Below are positions 22,261 to 30,586 of a stretch of 40,424 nucleotides of DNA, in pieces (position 1 is the stretch's first letter; every line of letters starts with the position of its first letter). The notes under the pieces were generated by a model. That model saw nothing but the letters and a program-made list of their open reading frames with translations, searched no databases and was not told the origin of the DNA. Source of the stretch: SHZI01 sp964371995 (GTDB taxonomy: Bacteria > Pseudomonadota > Gammaproteobacteria > Steroidobacterales > GCA-2729495); NCBI GenBank assembly GCA_964371995.1, contig CAYJPG010000013.1:1-40424 (forward strand), written 5' to 3'. The position numbers were made by a program, and so were the translations under genes.

Positions 22261-23091
22261 CTAGCTCTTGCCGGGCAGAAAGGCACCGGACCGCTGCCGG
22301 TATTGTCCGTAGGCCGGGTCTGCTCCGTAGCGCTGCTGCTGCTGTTCATCGGCACCGAGACCGGCGTAGTACATCAGGATCACGATGTAGGTCGGTCCGA
22401 CCAGACAGGCTGTGTATTCCAGCCAGTTGCTCGCCGTACCGATGCACGCCAGCATCAGGCCCACCTGAAAGATCATTTCGCCCACGTAATTGGGATGCCG
22501 GATGCGCCGGTAGAGTCCGTCGCTCACAAAGCCCTTCGGATTACGGGCCTTGCCCGCTTGCTTCTGCTGGTCGGCAACCGTTTCCAGTAGCAGGCCGGCC
22601 AGCATGATCAGCGCGCCGGCCACGATCCACGGCGTCAGCACACCGGTATCCGATACGCGCCAGGCCGTCATTGCCACAAAGGTCATCAACCAGCTCACGG
22701 CGATCCACAGATACAGTCGCAATACGAGCGGCAGAGTGGCGTCGGCCTTGTCGCCGCGGGCCTTGATCCACCCGTAGGACGTGCCCCGATAGCGCACGTG
22801 GACGAAGCGCCACAGGCGGGCGCCATAGACCGCACAGAGTCCGGCGATCAGCGCTGCAGCGAGCGAGGGCTTGAGCGCCAGTATGGCCAGATGAACGATC
22901 AGCATGCTGATCGCATAGCCGTAGGAGAACAGATAGGCAAAGTTGATGAACACTACGGCGCAGGCCAGATGGGCCAGGCCGAGCATCACCCAGTTGGTGG
23001 TAGTCCAGCTGCCATTTGCCAGGGACAGGCCAAAGATGGCCCACATCAACAGCAGCGTGATGGAAAAAATGATGCGCAGCGGGCCGTGCAT
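22261..23091 (-). CDS. DUF1295 integral membrane protein (isoprenylcysteine methyltransferase/steroid-reductase-like)
   Basis: A 276-residue protein with several hydrophobic segments. In its C-terminal half it carries the hallmark LETVADQQK followed by DGLYRRIRHPNYVGE (about residues 165-205), the pattern of the DUF1295 family and related ICMT-like membrane methyltransferases and 3-oxo-5-alpha-steroid 4-dehydrogenases. The RHPNY arginine/histidine region binds the cofactor in relatives. The actual reaction is not known. The ATG at 23091 gives a hydrophobic N-terminal segment directly. It lies 24 bases downstream of corA and upstream of the dioxygenase, so it may be part of one transcript. Confidence 0.85.
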   Translation of the reverse strand: MHGPLRIIFSITLLLMWAIFGLSLANGSWTTTNWVMLGLAHLACAVVFINFAYLFSYGYAISMLIVHLAILALKPSLAAALIAGLCAVYGARLWRFVHVRYRGTSYGWIKARGDKADATLPLVLRLYLWIAVSWLMTFVAMTAWRVSDTGVLTPWIVAGALIMLAGLLLETVADQQKQAGKARNPKGFVSDGLYRRIRHPNYVGEMIFQVGLMLACIGTASNWLEYTACLVGPTYIVILMYYAGLGADEQQQQRYGADPAYGQYRQRSGAFLPGKS

Positions 23092-23115
23092 GGGGTCTCT
23101 CCGGGATATGTGCGG

Positions 23116-24081
23116 TCAGAGCCAGTCAGCGCGGCGCAGACGGCGAAACAGCAGTGCGCAGGCCGTGAGCGTGATCCCGACGACTACCGGATAACCCCAG
23201 CGCAGGTGGAGTTCCGGCATGACGTGGAAGTTCATGCCGTACATGCTGAATACCACCGTGGGTATGGCGAGGATGGCGCCCCAGCCGGCCAGCTGCTTCA
23301 CGACTTCGTTCTGGCCGACGGTCACCAGCGCGAGATTCACCTGGATGGCGGTGGTCAGCATCTCGCGCACCGTGTCCGTCATCTTGATGATTCGACTGAC
23401 ATGGTCTTCGATATCGCGGAAATACGGGCGCAGCTCCTTGCGCACTACGTCTTCGTGAAAACGGATCAGCTGGCTGCTGATGTCGTTGATCGGCAGCACG
23501 GCATTACGCAACTTGATGAGTTCGCCTTTGAGCCGGTACAGGTCTGCGATGGCTTCACGGTCGAAGGACTTCTCGAAGATATCCAGTTCGAGTTCCTCGA
23601 AGCGCGCCTGCAGGCTTTCTGCGACCGGCTGGTAATTGTCCACCACGAAATCGATGATCGAGTAGAGCGCAAATCCTGGGCCCAGTGCCATGCGCTGCGG
23701 AAAAGCTTCGCATTTCTGTCGTACAGGCGCGTAACTCACCGAGGCGCCATGCCGGATGGTGATGATGAAGTTACGACCCACGAACAGATGCGTTTCGCCA
23801 AAGCGCACCTCGTGGTGGTCCAGCTGTGCGGTCTCGACGACGATGAACAGCGAGTCGGCGTAGGCCTCGATTTTGGGTCGCTGATGCGCGTGCTGGGCAT
23901 CTTCGATGGCGAGATCGTGCAGCGAAAACTCTTCCTGTACCTTGCGCAGCAGCTGGGTGTCCGGCTCATGCACGCCGAGCCAGACGAGGGTGTCGGGCTC
24001 CTTGAGTACATCGCTGATGGCATCGATGGAGGTATCGCCGAGGCTTTTACCAGCGCGATAAGCGATGCAGTTGACGATCAT
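23116..24081 (-). CDS. corA: Magnesium/cobalt transporter CorA
   Basis: Pentameric inner-membrane channel for Mg2+ uptake. The 321-residue product matches family size (E. coli 316). It has a large N-terminal cytoplasmic domain, a long helix region (VSRIIKMTDTVREMLTTAIQVNL), and two C-terminal membrane helices. The selectivity motif YGMNF falls at residues 281-285, and the C terminus is basic (RRLRRADWL) as expected. The ATG at 24081 matches the family N terminus. It is in an apparent - strand run with the DUF1295 and oxygenase genes. This is distinct from CorC near 35.2 kb. Confidence 0.93.
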   Translation of the reverse strand: MIVNCIAYRAGKSLGDTSIDAISDVLKEPDTLVWLGVHEPDTQLLRKVQEEFSLHDLAIEDAQHAHQRPKIEAYADSLFIVVETAQLDHHEVRFGETHLFVGRNFIITIRHGASVSYAPVRQKCEAFPQRMALGPGFALYSIIDFVVDNYQPVAESLQARFEELELDIFEKSFDREAIADLYRLKGELIKLRNAVLPINDISSQLIRFHEDVVRKELRPYFRDIEDHVSRIIKMTDTVREMLTTAIQVNLALVTVGQNEVVKQLAGWGAILAIPTVVFSMYGMNFHVMPELHLRWGYPVVVGITLTACALLFRRLRRADWL

Positions 24082-24177
24082 CGCGGCCTGTCCTTGTCGG
24101 GGCGGGGATGGGGTGAGTATCGCATATGCCGGCAGTACAGCTATGGGTTGCGCCGGGCTTCTCTCCTCCTGGCAGTT

Positions 24178-25485
24178 TCAGCCAAAGGGCTGCAGATTCA
24201 GGCTTCGCTGTATCTTCTCCCACACGGCTTCCGGCAGGCTGGCTTGCTCGGCAAACGATCGCCACTTCGACACCGTAGCCTGCACCTCGGCAACGATCGT
24301 TGCCGAGCGACCGCGTTTCATCGAAGCGGACCTGGCGCAGGCATTGAAGTCGTCCATGCTGAACTGGTCCCGCTTGCCGTTCATCGTCATCTGGTGGCTG
24401 GCTGTCCATGCGCCTGCAGGATTGAAGCTGTAAGTCACATCGAAGGCCGGGGCGAGCGACCACTCGCCTGATTTGTTCATCAGGAAAGCGATGTTCTTCA
24501 CGTGGTCGTCCTGATTGCGAGCCACGATGTTGAAGGCCATGCGTCGGAACTGCTGTTCGATGGCCTGCATGGGTAGCTGCAACTGCCGCATCACGAGCAG
24601 CGCCTGCTCGTAGCTGTAGGCGCCTGCCAGATTGAAATCGTAGTGCGCCAATGCACAAAGCGACTGCATATGGAGTTTTTCGCCGTTGGCAAGGCGATCA
24701 AAACGGCGCGTCATGAAATGGCGTCGGCCATTCTCTTCAAACAAGCGGCACTCGCTGATCTCGATGCCGCATTCACGCGCCATCAGGGCATAGGCGTATT
24801 CGATCGCGCCGTAACCCTGCGGGTCTTCCAGTTCCTTGTCCTTGTTGCCGCTGACACCGTCAAATTTCAGCAGCCAGTATTCAAAGCCACTGGCGGCCTG
24901 CACCTGGCCTGACCGCACTTCCCTGGTTGTCGGGTTCCAGGCAATCACTGCCTTAGCCCTTGCACCACCGGCGGAGGTGCCCACGCGCAGAATGTCTCTC
25001 AGCGCATGCTCCTTCTCTTCGTCGGCAAACGAGGCCTGCAAGTTGTTTCGATCGGTCAATACCTGCGATGCGAGTGCCACGAGCTTGCCGATCTCGATGG
25101 GATTCGTCTGTCGTGCCTTCGGGCCGATTGACGGGGCAAATTCCAGCGCCCCCATGCCGCGTTCACCGGTATAGCAAAGCCGCTCCACCGCGTTGAACGA
25201 TGCTGGTTGCCGCCCCTGCGAGGCCAGCCAGGCATCGATCAAGGCGTTGCCGAACTTGTCCGGCAGCGAGTCAGCCAGCAGACCGGGGAGTCCCAGAAAG
25301 GTCTGGTGGGACAGCTCCGGGAAGCGATAGACCTGTCGGGACAGCGGCATCGCAATCGGCGCGACCTGGATGCCGCTTTGCGCGAAGGCGGGGTCGTATT
25401 CAAATGCCGCGACTTCTTCGCCTTCCTGCAGCGCGACGGCGCCGATGGTTCGGCCCCATAGCCGGACTTCGCCAACCGTGCTCAC
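24178..25485 (-). CDS. hipA: HipA-family serine/threonine kinase toxin
   Basis: HipA kinases phosphorylate translation targets (GltX in E. coli) and induce dormancy; they are neutralised by HipB. The product from GTG 25485 is 435 residues. It shows the N-subdomain (LWGRTIGAVAL, then FPELSHQTFLGLPGLLADSLPD), the nucleotide loop GTSAGGARAKAVI, the catalytic loop ARNQDDHVKNIAFL and the metal-binding LAPAFDVTYSF, so the kinase core looks intact. The GTG overlaps the hipB TGA (GTGA), indicating coupled translation; a TTG at 25500 is a less likely start. It lies upstream of, and in the same direction as, corA. Confidence 0.93.
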   Translation of the reverse strand: MSTVGEVRLWGRTIGAVALQEGEEVAAFEYDPAFAQSGIQVAPIAMPLSRQVYRFPELSHQTFLGLPGLLADSLPDKFGNALIDAWLASQGRQPASFNAVERLCYTGERGMGALEFAPSIGPKARQTNPIEIGKLVALASQVLTDRNNLQASFADEEKEHALRDILRVGTSAGGARAKAVIAWNPTTREVRSGQVQAASGFEYWLLKFDGVSGNKDKELEDPQGYGAIEYAYALMARECGIEISECRLFEENGRRHFMTRRFDRLANGEKLHMQSLCALAHYDFNLAGAYSYEQALLVMRQLQLPMQAIEQQFRRMAFNIVARNQDDHVKNIAFLMNKSGEWSLAPAFDVTYSFNPAGAWTASHQMTMNGKRDQFSMDDFNACARSASMKRGRSATIVAEVQATVSKWRSFAEQASLPEAVWEKIQRSLNLQPFG

Positions 25486-25841
25486 GCGTCTTTGTCCCAA
25501 CTCCAGACTTCGCCGGCCGGCTTGGCAGCGCGTTGACCCGAAGCCCGCTGCCGCACCTTGCTCTTGCGCTTCAAGAGATCCATAGGCCGTGGGCCGGTTT
25601 CGGGAATCAGGCTATCCAGGCCGGGCAGGGCATCCAGTACCCGCAACACCCGGACCAGGCTGGACAGCTGCGAGGAATAGCCGGCTTCCATTCGTTCGAG
25701 GGTGCGCTTGGCAATGCCGGCCTGCTCGGCCACGGCAGCCTGGGTCAGTTGCAGGTCGATCCGGCGCGCGGCAATACGCTCGCCGATCTCGTGCAGCGCC
25801 GCATCATCCGTAAGCAAGCTGGATATTTTCATAGTCGCCAT
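25482..25841 (-). CDS. hipB: HipB-like antitoxin, XRE-family DNA-binding protein
   Basis: Antitoxin and autorepressor partner of HipA. The 119-residue product has an N-terminal XRE helix-turn-helix (about residues 20-75: RIAARRIDLQLTQAAVAEQAG then AKRTLERMEAGYSSQLSSLVRVLRVL) and a basic C-terminal tail ending EVWSWDKDA. Two in-frame ATGs, at 25841 and 25832, could serve as start; neither has a clear Shine-Dalgarno, so a very short or absent leader is possible. Palindromes lie just upstream of the start. The arrangement hipB-hipA with a four-base overlap is the standard toxin-antitoxin layout. Confidence 0.9.
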   Translation of the reverse strand: MATMKISSLLTDDAALHEIGERIAARRIDLQLTQAAVAEQAGIAKRTLERMEAGYSSQLSSLVRVLRVLDALPGLDSLIPETGPRPMDLLKRKSKVRQRASGQRAAKPAGEVWSWDKDA

Positions 25842-25846
25842 ATATT

Positions 25847-25898
25847 ACGATAAAACGATAAATATCCATATATATCGTTAAATATTGCGATATATATC
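25847..25898. promoter_or_regulatory. AT-rich operator/promoter region of hipBA
   Basis: AACGATAAATAT (25854-25865) and ATATATATCGTT (25868-25879) form a near-perfect palindrome (one mismatch) around CC. ACGATAA is repeated directly at 25847-25853 and 25855-25861. GATATATATC (25889-25898) is a second perfect palindrome. The region abuts the hipB start and is far more AT-rich than the surrounding genome. XRE antitoxins of this type usually repress their own promoter through such inverted repeats, so these are candidate HipB sites. Confidence 0.6.
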
Positions 25899-26184
25899 AC
25901 TACCATGATGTATTTAAGTCGTTATAAAGGGCGAATTATTAATGTTTAGGGGGTGCATTCGTGACTTGTTGCGACCTGACCAGGCCAGTTCACGGCACTC
26001 ACCGACATCCCGGATTTTGCCAAAGTGGAGTGCCGGTTCGGCAATGTGCTTGCCGTCGCGCACCCGCCTGTTCCGGCGTAGGATGAGGTCAAGCACCACC
26101 AGTTTAGAGAAGCCGGGTACGGGTTTTGCTCAACTTCGCCAAAGCCTCAAGACTGTCCAGTCGCCCCCTATAGTGAGGACTTCA
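25899..26184. other. Intergenic stretch between hipB and the VPLPA-CTERM gene
   Basis: Beyond the hipBA operators this gap continues AT-rich to about 25945 and then becomes ordinary GC-rich sequence without a convincing gene. One + strand frame reads as protein-like for about 30 codons before a stop (around 25978-26080), which might be a degraded coding remnant, but I could not assign it. A GAGGA ribosome site at 26175-26179 belongs to the downstream gene. No clear promoter for that gene was recognised. Confidence 0.4.
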
Positions 26185-26841
26185 ATGAATACCAGACTCA
26201 GGTTATCGGCCTGCCTGGTGTCCGTGTTGCTCCCGTTTGTTGGCGCTGAGGCCGGTACCGTAACGGTTCTCTATGCGGGTACCTACGACGAAGCGGTTGT
26301 CCCGGGGTCTCAGGATGGTCTGCCCGCCGGCGACTACGACACCATAGGGGGACTCCCCGATGTGGGCCTGTTCAACCTGGTGGCGGGCAGCAATACCTTC
26401 ACGGGGTCGGTGTGGACACCGGGTGATTCCTCCGATGTATTCCTGATTGGCATCGGACCGCTACAGACCCTGACCGGCGCCAGCATCGCGTTCGGCACCA
26501 ACCTGACGCCATTCACGCCGATGTTTTCGTTCGGCCCACCTGACCCGCAATGGACCCTTGAGGAATCTGACGAGACGCCAACGATTTTCGACCTGCCAGT
26601 GGGTTTCAATGGCTTGGATTCCGCCCAGATTACCTTCGCACCCGCCTTTTCCCGGGGTGAGGGTATTTACAGCGTGCTGATCGGTAACGGCACCTTTGGC
26701 GTCAACGCCGGCAATTACGATACCCCGATCGACTACACGATGACGTTTACGACGACCGTGGTACCCCTCCCGTCCGCGATCTGGCTGTTAGGTACGGGGC
26801 TGGGCCTGCTGGGCGTCGCACGCCAGCGCTTCCGCCGCTAA
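26185..26841 (+). CDS. Secreted VPLPA-CTERM (PEP-CTERM class) sorting-domain protein
   Basis: The 218-residue product has a signal peptide (MNTRLRLSACLVSVLLPFVG then AEA) and a C-terminal sorting tail, VPLPSAIWLLGTGLGLLG followed by a basic ARQRFRR end, the VPLPA-CTERM pattern recognised by exosortase/archaeosortase-like enzymes. The middle is an acidic, Gly/Thr/Pro-rich beta-type region with no recognised domain. The ATG at 26185 has GAGGA five bases upstream; a longer in-frame extension lacks signal-peptide features. Such proteins are exported and probably end up at the surface or in exopolysaccharide. No exosortase gene is in the window. It is convergent with uvrA. Confidence 0.85.
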   Translation: MNTRLRLSACLVSVLLPFVGAEAGTVTVLYAGTYDEAVVPGSQDGLPAGDYDTIGGLPDVGLFNLVAGSNTFTGSVWTPGDSSDVFLIGIGPLQTLTGASIAFGTNLTPFTPMFSFGPPDPQWTLEESDETPTIFDLPVGFNGLDSAQITFAPAFSRGEGIYSVLIGNGTFGVNAGNYDTPIDYTMTFTTTVVPLPSAIWLLGTGLGLLGVARQRFRR

Positions 26842-26898
26842 TTCGCGTCCGCGCCTCCGCGTCCAGTAGCAGGGAACTTCAGAGTCCGGCCCCCTTGG

Positions 26899-29739
26899 TC
26901 AGCGCTTCTTCAGCAATGGAGCCAGATACTGTCCGGTGTATGAGCGCTTGTTGCGGGCCACGTCTTCCGGAGTGCCCTCGGCGATCAGTTTTCCGCCGCC
27001 ATTGCCGCCTTCTGGTCCGAGGTCGATGATCCAGTCGGCGGTCTTGATGACATCGAGATTGTGTTCGATGACCACGATGGTATTGCCCTGGTCGCGCAGC
27101 CGCTGCAGGACGCCGAGCAGCTGTGCGATGTCGTGAAAGTGCAGGCCGGTGGTTGGCTCGTCGAGGATATACAGCGTGTTGCCGGTCGCGCGCTTCGACA
27201 GTTCTTTGGCCAGCTTTACCCGCTGCGCTTCGCCACCTGACAGGGTGGTCGCATTCTGGCCGAGGCGGATATAGGACAGCCCCACATCGAGCAGCGTCTG
27301 CAGCTTGGGCGCAATCATCGGCACGGCGGCGAAGAAGGGCTGCGCATCCTCGACGGTCATATCGAGGATGTCGCTGATCGTCTTGCCCTTGTAACGGATC
27401 TCGAGCGTCTCGCGGTTGTAGCGCTTGCCCTTGCAGACATCGCAGGCCACGTAGACATCGGGCAAAAAGTGCATCTCCACCCGGATCACGCCGTCGCCCT
27501 GGCAGGCTTCACAGCGTCCGCCCTTGACGTTGAAGCTGAAGCGGCCGGCCTTGTAACCGCGTGAGCGGGCTTCCTGGGTGGCGGCGAACAGTTCGCGGAT
27601 CGGTGTGAATACGCCGGTATAGGTGGCCGGGTTTGAGCGCGGTGTGCGGCCGATCGGGCTCTGGCTGATGTCGATCACCCGGTCCACCGCCTCGAGTCCG
27701 TCGATACCGTCGCAGGGCGCGTGCCGCGCTTCGCTGCTGCCGTTGAGTTGCTGGGCCGTGTAGAGCAGCAGGGTGTCATTGACCAGTGTGGACTTGCCGG
27801 ATCCTGACACGCCGGTTACGCAGGTAAATACGCCGAGCGGGATGCGTACGTCGATATTGTCCAGGTTGTTGCCACGCGCACCGCGAATGCTCAGCCAGCG
27901 CGTTGCATCCACCGGCTGGCGCCGTTCCGGCATCGGAATCTGTTTGTGTCCCGACAGGTACTGGCCGGTAATCGAAGCCGGATTGGCCATGATCTCTGCC
28001 GGGGTGCCCTGGGCCACGATCTGGCCGCCATGCACGCCAGCACCAGGTCCGAGATCGACCACGTAATCGCCGGCGGCGATCGCTTCTTCATCGTGTTCGA
28101 CGACCAGCACCGTGTTGCCGAGGTCGCGCAGGTGCAGCAGCGTATCGAGCAGACGCCGGTTATCGCGCTGGTGCAGGCCGATCGAGGGTTCGTCGAGGAT
28201 GTACATGACGCCGACCAGCCCGGAGCCGATCTGGCTGGCGAGCCGGATGCGCTGTCCTTCACCGCCCGACAGGGTTTCGGCACTGCGGTCCAGTGACAGA
28301 TAGTCGAGGCCGACATCGGCCAGAAAGCGCAGGCGGTTCTGGATTTCCTTGACCACCTTGGCGGCGATCTCGCCGCGCCAACCCTCGAGCTGCAGGTTCT
28401 GGAAAAACTCCAGCGCATGCGCCACCGACATCGTCGTCACAGCCGCGATCGACTTGTCGCTCACATAGACATGGCGCGCTGCGATGTTCAGGCGGGTACC
28501 TGCGCACTCGGGGCAGGGCTGGCTGCTGAGAAATTTCGCCAGTTCCTCGCGCACCATGCCGGAATCGGTTTCGCGATAACGGCGTTCGAGATTAGGCAGG
28601 ATGCCTTCGAAGGGGTGCTTGCGACGGATGCTCGCGCCGTTGCCGGTGGTGTAGCTGAACTGGATGCTTTCCTCGCCGCTGCCGTGGAGCAGGATTTCAC
28701 GGATGCGCTCCGGCAGTTCCGTGTACGGCAACTCGCTGTCGAAACGGTAGTGTTTTGCCAGGCTTTGCAGCATGGAAAAATACCAGGCATTGCGCCGATC
28801 CCAGCCGCGGATTGCGCCGCCAGCCAGGCTCAGATCGGGATAGCGAACCACGCGTTCGGCATCGAAGAACTGCTTGACGCCGAGGCCGTCGCAGCTCGGG
28901 CAGGCGCCGGCCGGGTTGTTGAAGGAGAACAGGCGCGGCTCGAGTTCGGCGATGCTGAAACTGCAGACCGGACAGGCGAAGCGGTCGGAGAACAGCATCT
29001 CGGCCGGTGCGTCTGCCGTGTCCGGATCCATCGGCGCTACGCGCACCACGCCATCAGCGAGCTTCAGCGCGGTTTCGAAGGACTCGGCAAGGCGCTGCTT
29101 GACGTCTTCGCGCACCTTGAAGCGATCGACGACGACTTCGATCGTATGTTTGCGGCGCAGGTCGAGCTTCGGTGGGTCGTCGAGTTCGCAGAGCGCGCCA
29201 TCGATGCGGGCGCGCACATAGCCTTGGGTGCGCAGCTCCGCCAGCAGCTGCATGTGTTCGCCCTTGCGTGCCTGTACGACCGGGGCGAGCAGCATGAGTC
29301 GCGTGCCTTCGGGCAGTGCCAGCGCCTGATCCACCATCTGGCTGACCGTCTGCGCCAGCAGGTCGCGGCCGTGGGTCGGGCAGCGCGGGGTGCCGGCGCG
29401 GGCAAACAGCAGCCGCAGGTAGTCGTAGATCTCGGTGACTGTACCGACCGTGGAGCGCGGGTTGTGGGAGGCGGTTTTCTGTTCGATCGAGATGGCTGGC
29501 GACAGGCCCTCGATATGGTCTACGTCGGGCTTGTCCATCATCGACAGGAACTGCCGGGCATAGGCCGACAGGGACTCCACGTAGCGGCGCTGGCCCTCGG
29601 CATAGATCGTGTCGAAGGCCAGCGAGGACTTTCCGGAGCCGGACAGGCCGGTAATGACGATCAGCCGGTCCCTGGGCAGGTCCAGGTCCAGATTGCGGAG
29701 GTTGTGGGTCCGCGCGCCGCGGATGCTGATGTACTGCAT
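26899..29739 (-). CDS. uvrA: UvrABC excinuclease subunit A
   Basis: ATPase that scans DNA for bulky lesions and loads UvrB in nucleotide excision repair. The product from the ATG at 29739 is 946 residues, standard length. It has the first Walker A GLSGSGKSSLAFDTI near residue 30, a zinc finger CPVCSFSIAE...CPSC near 255-285, the signature LSGGEGQRIRLASQIG near 490, the second Walker A GVSGSGKSTLVND near 645, a second zinc region CEACQGDG...CDVCKGK near 745, and LSGGEAQRVKLAKEL near 830. A TTG two codons upstream is also possible. It is divergent from ssb, as in E. coli. Confidence 0.98.
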   Translation of the reverse strand: MQYISIRGARTHNLRNLDLDLPRDRLIVITGLSGSGKSSLAFDTIYAEGQRRYVESLSAYARQFLSMMDKPDVDHIEGLSPAISIEQKTASHNPRSTVGTVTEIYDYLRLLFARAGTPRCPTHGRDLLAQTVSQMVDQALALPEGTRLMLLAPVVQARKGEHMQLLAELRTQGYVRARIDGALCELDDPPKLDLRRKHTIEVVVDRFKVREDVKQRLAESFETALKLADGVVRVAPMDPDTADAPAEMLFSDRFACPVCSFSIAELEPRLFSFNNPAGACPSCDGLGVKQFFDAERVVRYPDLSLAGGAIRGWDRRNAWYFSMLQSLAKHYRFDSELPYTELPERIREILLHGSGEESIQFSYTTGNGASIRRKHPFEGILPNLERRYRETDSGMVREELAKFLSSQPCPECAGTRLNIAARHVYVSDKSIAAVTTMSVAHALEFFQNLQLEGWRGEIAAKVVKEIQNRLRFLADVGLDYLSLDRSAETLSGGEGQRIRLASQIGSGLVGVMYILDEPSIGLHQRDNRRLLDTLLHLRDLGNTVLVVEHDEEAIAAGDYVVDLGPGAGVHGGQIVAQGTPAEIMANPASITGQYLSGHKQIPMPERRQPVDATRWLSIRGARGNNLDNIDVRIPLGVFTCVTGVSGSGKSTLVNDTLLLYTAQQLNGSSEARHAPCDGIDGLEAVDRVIDISQSPIGRTPRSNPATYTGVFTPIRELFAATQEARSRGYKAGRFSFNVKGGRCEACQGDGVIRVEMHFLPDVYVACDVCKGKRYNRETLEIRYKGKTISDILDMTVEDAQPFFAAVPMIAPKLQTLLDVGLSYIRLGQNATTLSGGEAQRVKLAKELSKRATGNTLYILDEPTTGLHFHDIAQLLGVLQRLRDQGNTIVVIEHNLDVIKTADWIIDLGPEGGNGGGKLIAEGTPEDVARNKRSYTGQYLAPLLKKR

Positions 29740-29775
29740 TGCCAAGGGACAGGGCCGGTCGGGAGTGAACCGCTA

Positions 29776-29805
29776 ACTATACGGGGCGGGGCGGGCGCAA
29801 CCCAA
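29776..29805 (-). promoter_or_regulatory. Weak sigma70-like promoter candidate for uvrA
   Basis: On the - strand, TTGGGT (29805-29800) and TATAGT (29781-29776) are separated by 18 bases. The -10 is close to consensus, the -35 only matches in TTG. It would start transcription about 30 bases before the uvrA ATG. I recognised no LexA-type box in the uvrA/ssb gap. Confidence 0.3.
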
Positions 29806-29975
29806 ACCGGCCCCCTGATTCGGCCGGAGTGTGGCTACCTTGCATTGCATAAGGATATGACCAGAAATCCCGATGGCTTTTGGGGTGGTCCTGCTTACAA
29901 TGCGGTCATAGACGGATGCATGCCTGTCGGCGTGTATTCTTGGCTCCTCAGACGATAGCAATAGCTGGAAACGAT

Positions 29976-30470
29976 ATGGCACGTGGCATCAACAAGGTGA
30001 TCCTGATTGGAAATCTCGGCAAGGATCCGGAAACCCGCTATATGCCCAGTGGTTCGGCGGTAACCAACCTCCGCATTGCGACCTCCGAGAGTTTCAAGGA
30101 TCGGGAGACCGGCGAACAGCAGGAGCGTACCGAATGGCACAGCGTCGCCATGTTCGGCAAGCTGGCCGAGATTTCAGCGGAATACCTGAAAAAGGGCTCA
30201 CAGGTTTATATCGAAGGCCGGCTGCGTACGCGCAAGTGGCAAGACAAGGAACAGAAAGACCACTACAGCACCGAGATCATCGCTGACCAGATGCAGATGC
30301 TCGGTGGCCGCGGCGGTGGCCAAAGTGGCGGTATGGGTGGCGGATCCCAGGACGAGGGTGACAGTTTCGGCGGCGCTGCCTCCGAGTCGCGCCCTGCGAG
30401 GAAGCCCCAGGCCAAGGCCCAGGCTGCAACAACTGAATCACCGGAGTTCGATGACGACATACCGTTCTAG
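29976..30470 (+). CDS. ssb: Single-stranded DNA-binding protein
   Basis: Homotetrameric OB-fold protein that coats single-stranded DNA in replication, recombination and repair. The 164-residue product starts MARGINKVILIGNLGKDPET, with TEWHSVAMFGKLAEISAEYL near residue 55 and VYIEGRLRTRKWQDK near 80. A Gly/Ser/Gln/Ala-rich linker follows, and the acidic tip DDDIPF binds partner proteins. The ATG at 29976 is preceded by GGAA; the frame is open further upstream but homology begins here. It stands alone between uvrA (divergent) and a strong terminator. Confidence 0.97.
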   Translation: MARGINKVILIGNLGKDPETRYMPSGSAVTNLRIATSESFKDRETGEQQERTEWHSVAMFGKLAEISAEYLKKGSQVYIEGRLRTRKWQDKEQKDHYSTEIIADQMQMLGGRGGGQSGGMGGGSQDEGDSFGGAASESRPARKPQAKAQAATTESPEFDDDIPF

Positions 30471-30484
30471 GACTCCGGAACAAG

Positions 30485-30501
30485 GCGGGCAGGACGCCCG
30501 C
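30485..30501 (+). other. Small hairpin preceding the ssb terminator
   Basis: GCGGGC (30485-30490) and GCCCGC (30496-30501) pair perfectly around AGGAC, 15 bases after the ssb stop and 10 bases before the terminator stem. It could protect the 3' end of the mRNA or aid termination; there is no T-run of its own. Confidence 0.5.
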
Positions 30502-30511
30502 GCGAATGCCG

Positions 30512-30543
30512 ATCGGCGCACTTAATGTGCGCCGATTTTTTTT
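30512..30543 (+). terminator. Intrinsic terminator after ssb
   Basis: ATCGGCGCAC (30512-30521) and GTGCGCCGAT (30527-30536) form a perfect ten-base stem with a TTAAT loop, followed by an eight-T run (30536-30543). This is a textbook terminator and separates ssb from the sulfate-activation gene. Confidence 0.95.
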
Positions 30544-30586
30544 CAGGACCCGGATAGCGATATAACAACCTTACTCAGAGGAATAA

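Noticed and set aside
22798..24471. 557-codon open frame on the + strand
   Set aside because: It runs antisense through DUF1295, corA and the end of hipA, all with clear family motifs on the - strand. Its own translation is low-complexity and matches no family pattern; it is a GC-rich shadow frame.
25914..26099. 61-codon - strand open frame between hipB and the VPLPA-CTERM gene
   Set aside because: No recognised motif, no clear ribosome site, and its C-terminal half lies in the AT-rich hipBA control region.
28417..29958. 513-codon open frame on the + strand
   Set aside because: Antisense to uvrA, whose Walker motifs and zinc fingers are unambiguous.
29746..29975. LexA (SOS) box in the uvrA/ssb gap
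   Set aside because: Expected from E. coli, but I saw neither CTGT-N8-ACAG nor another convincing LexA palindrome.
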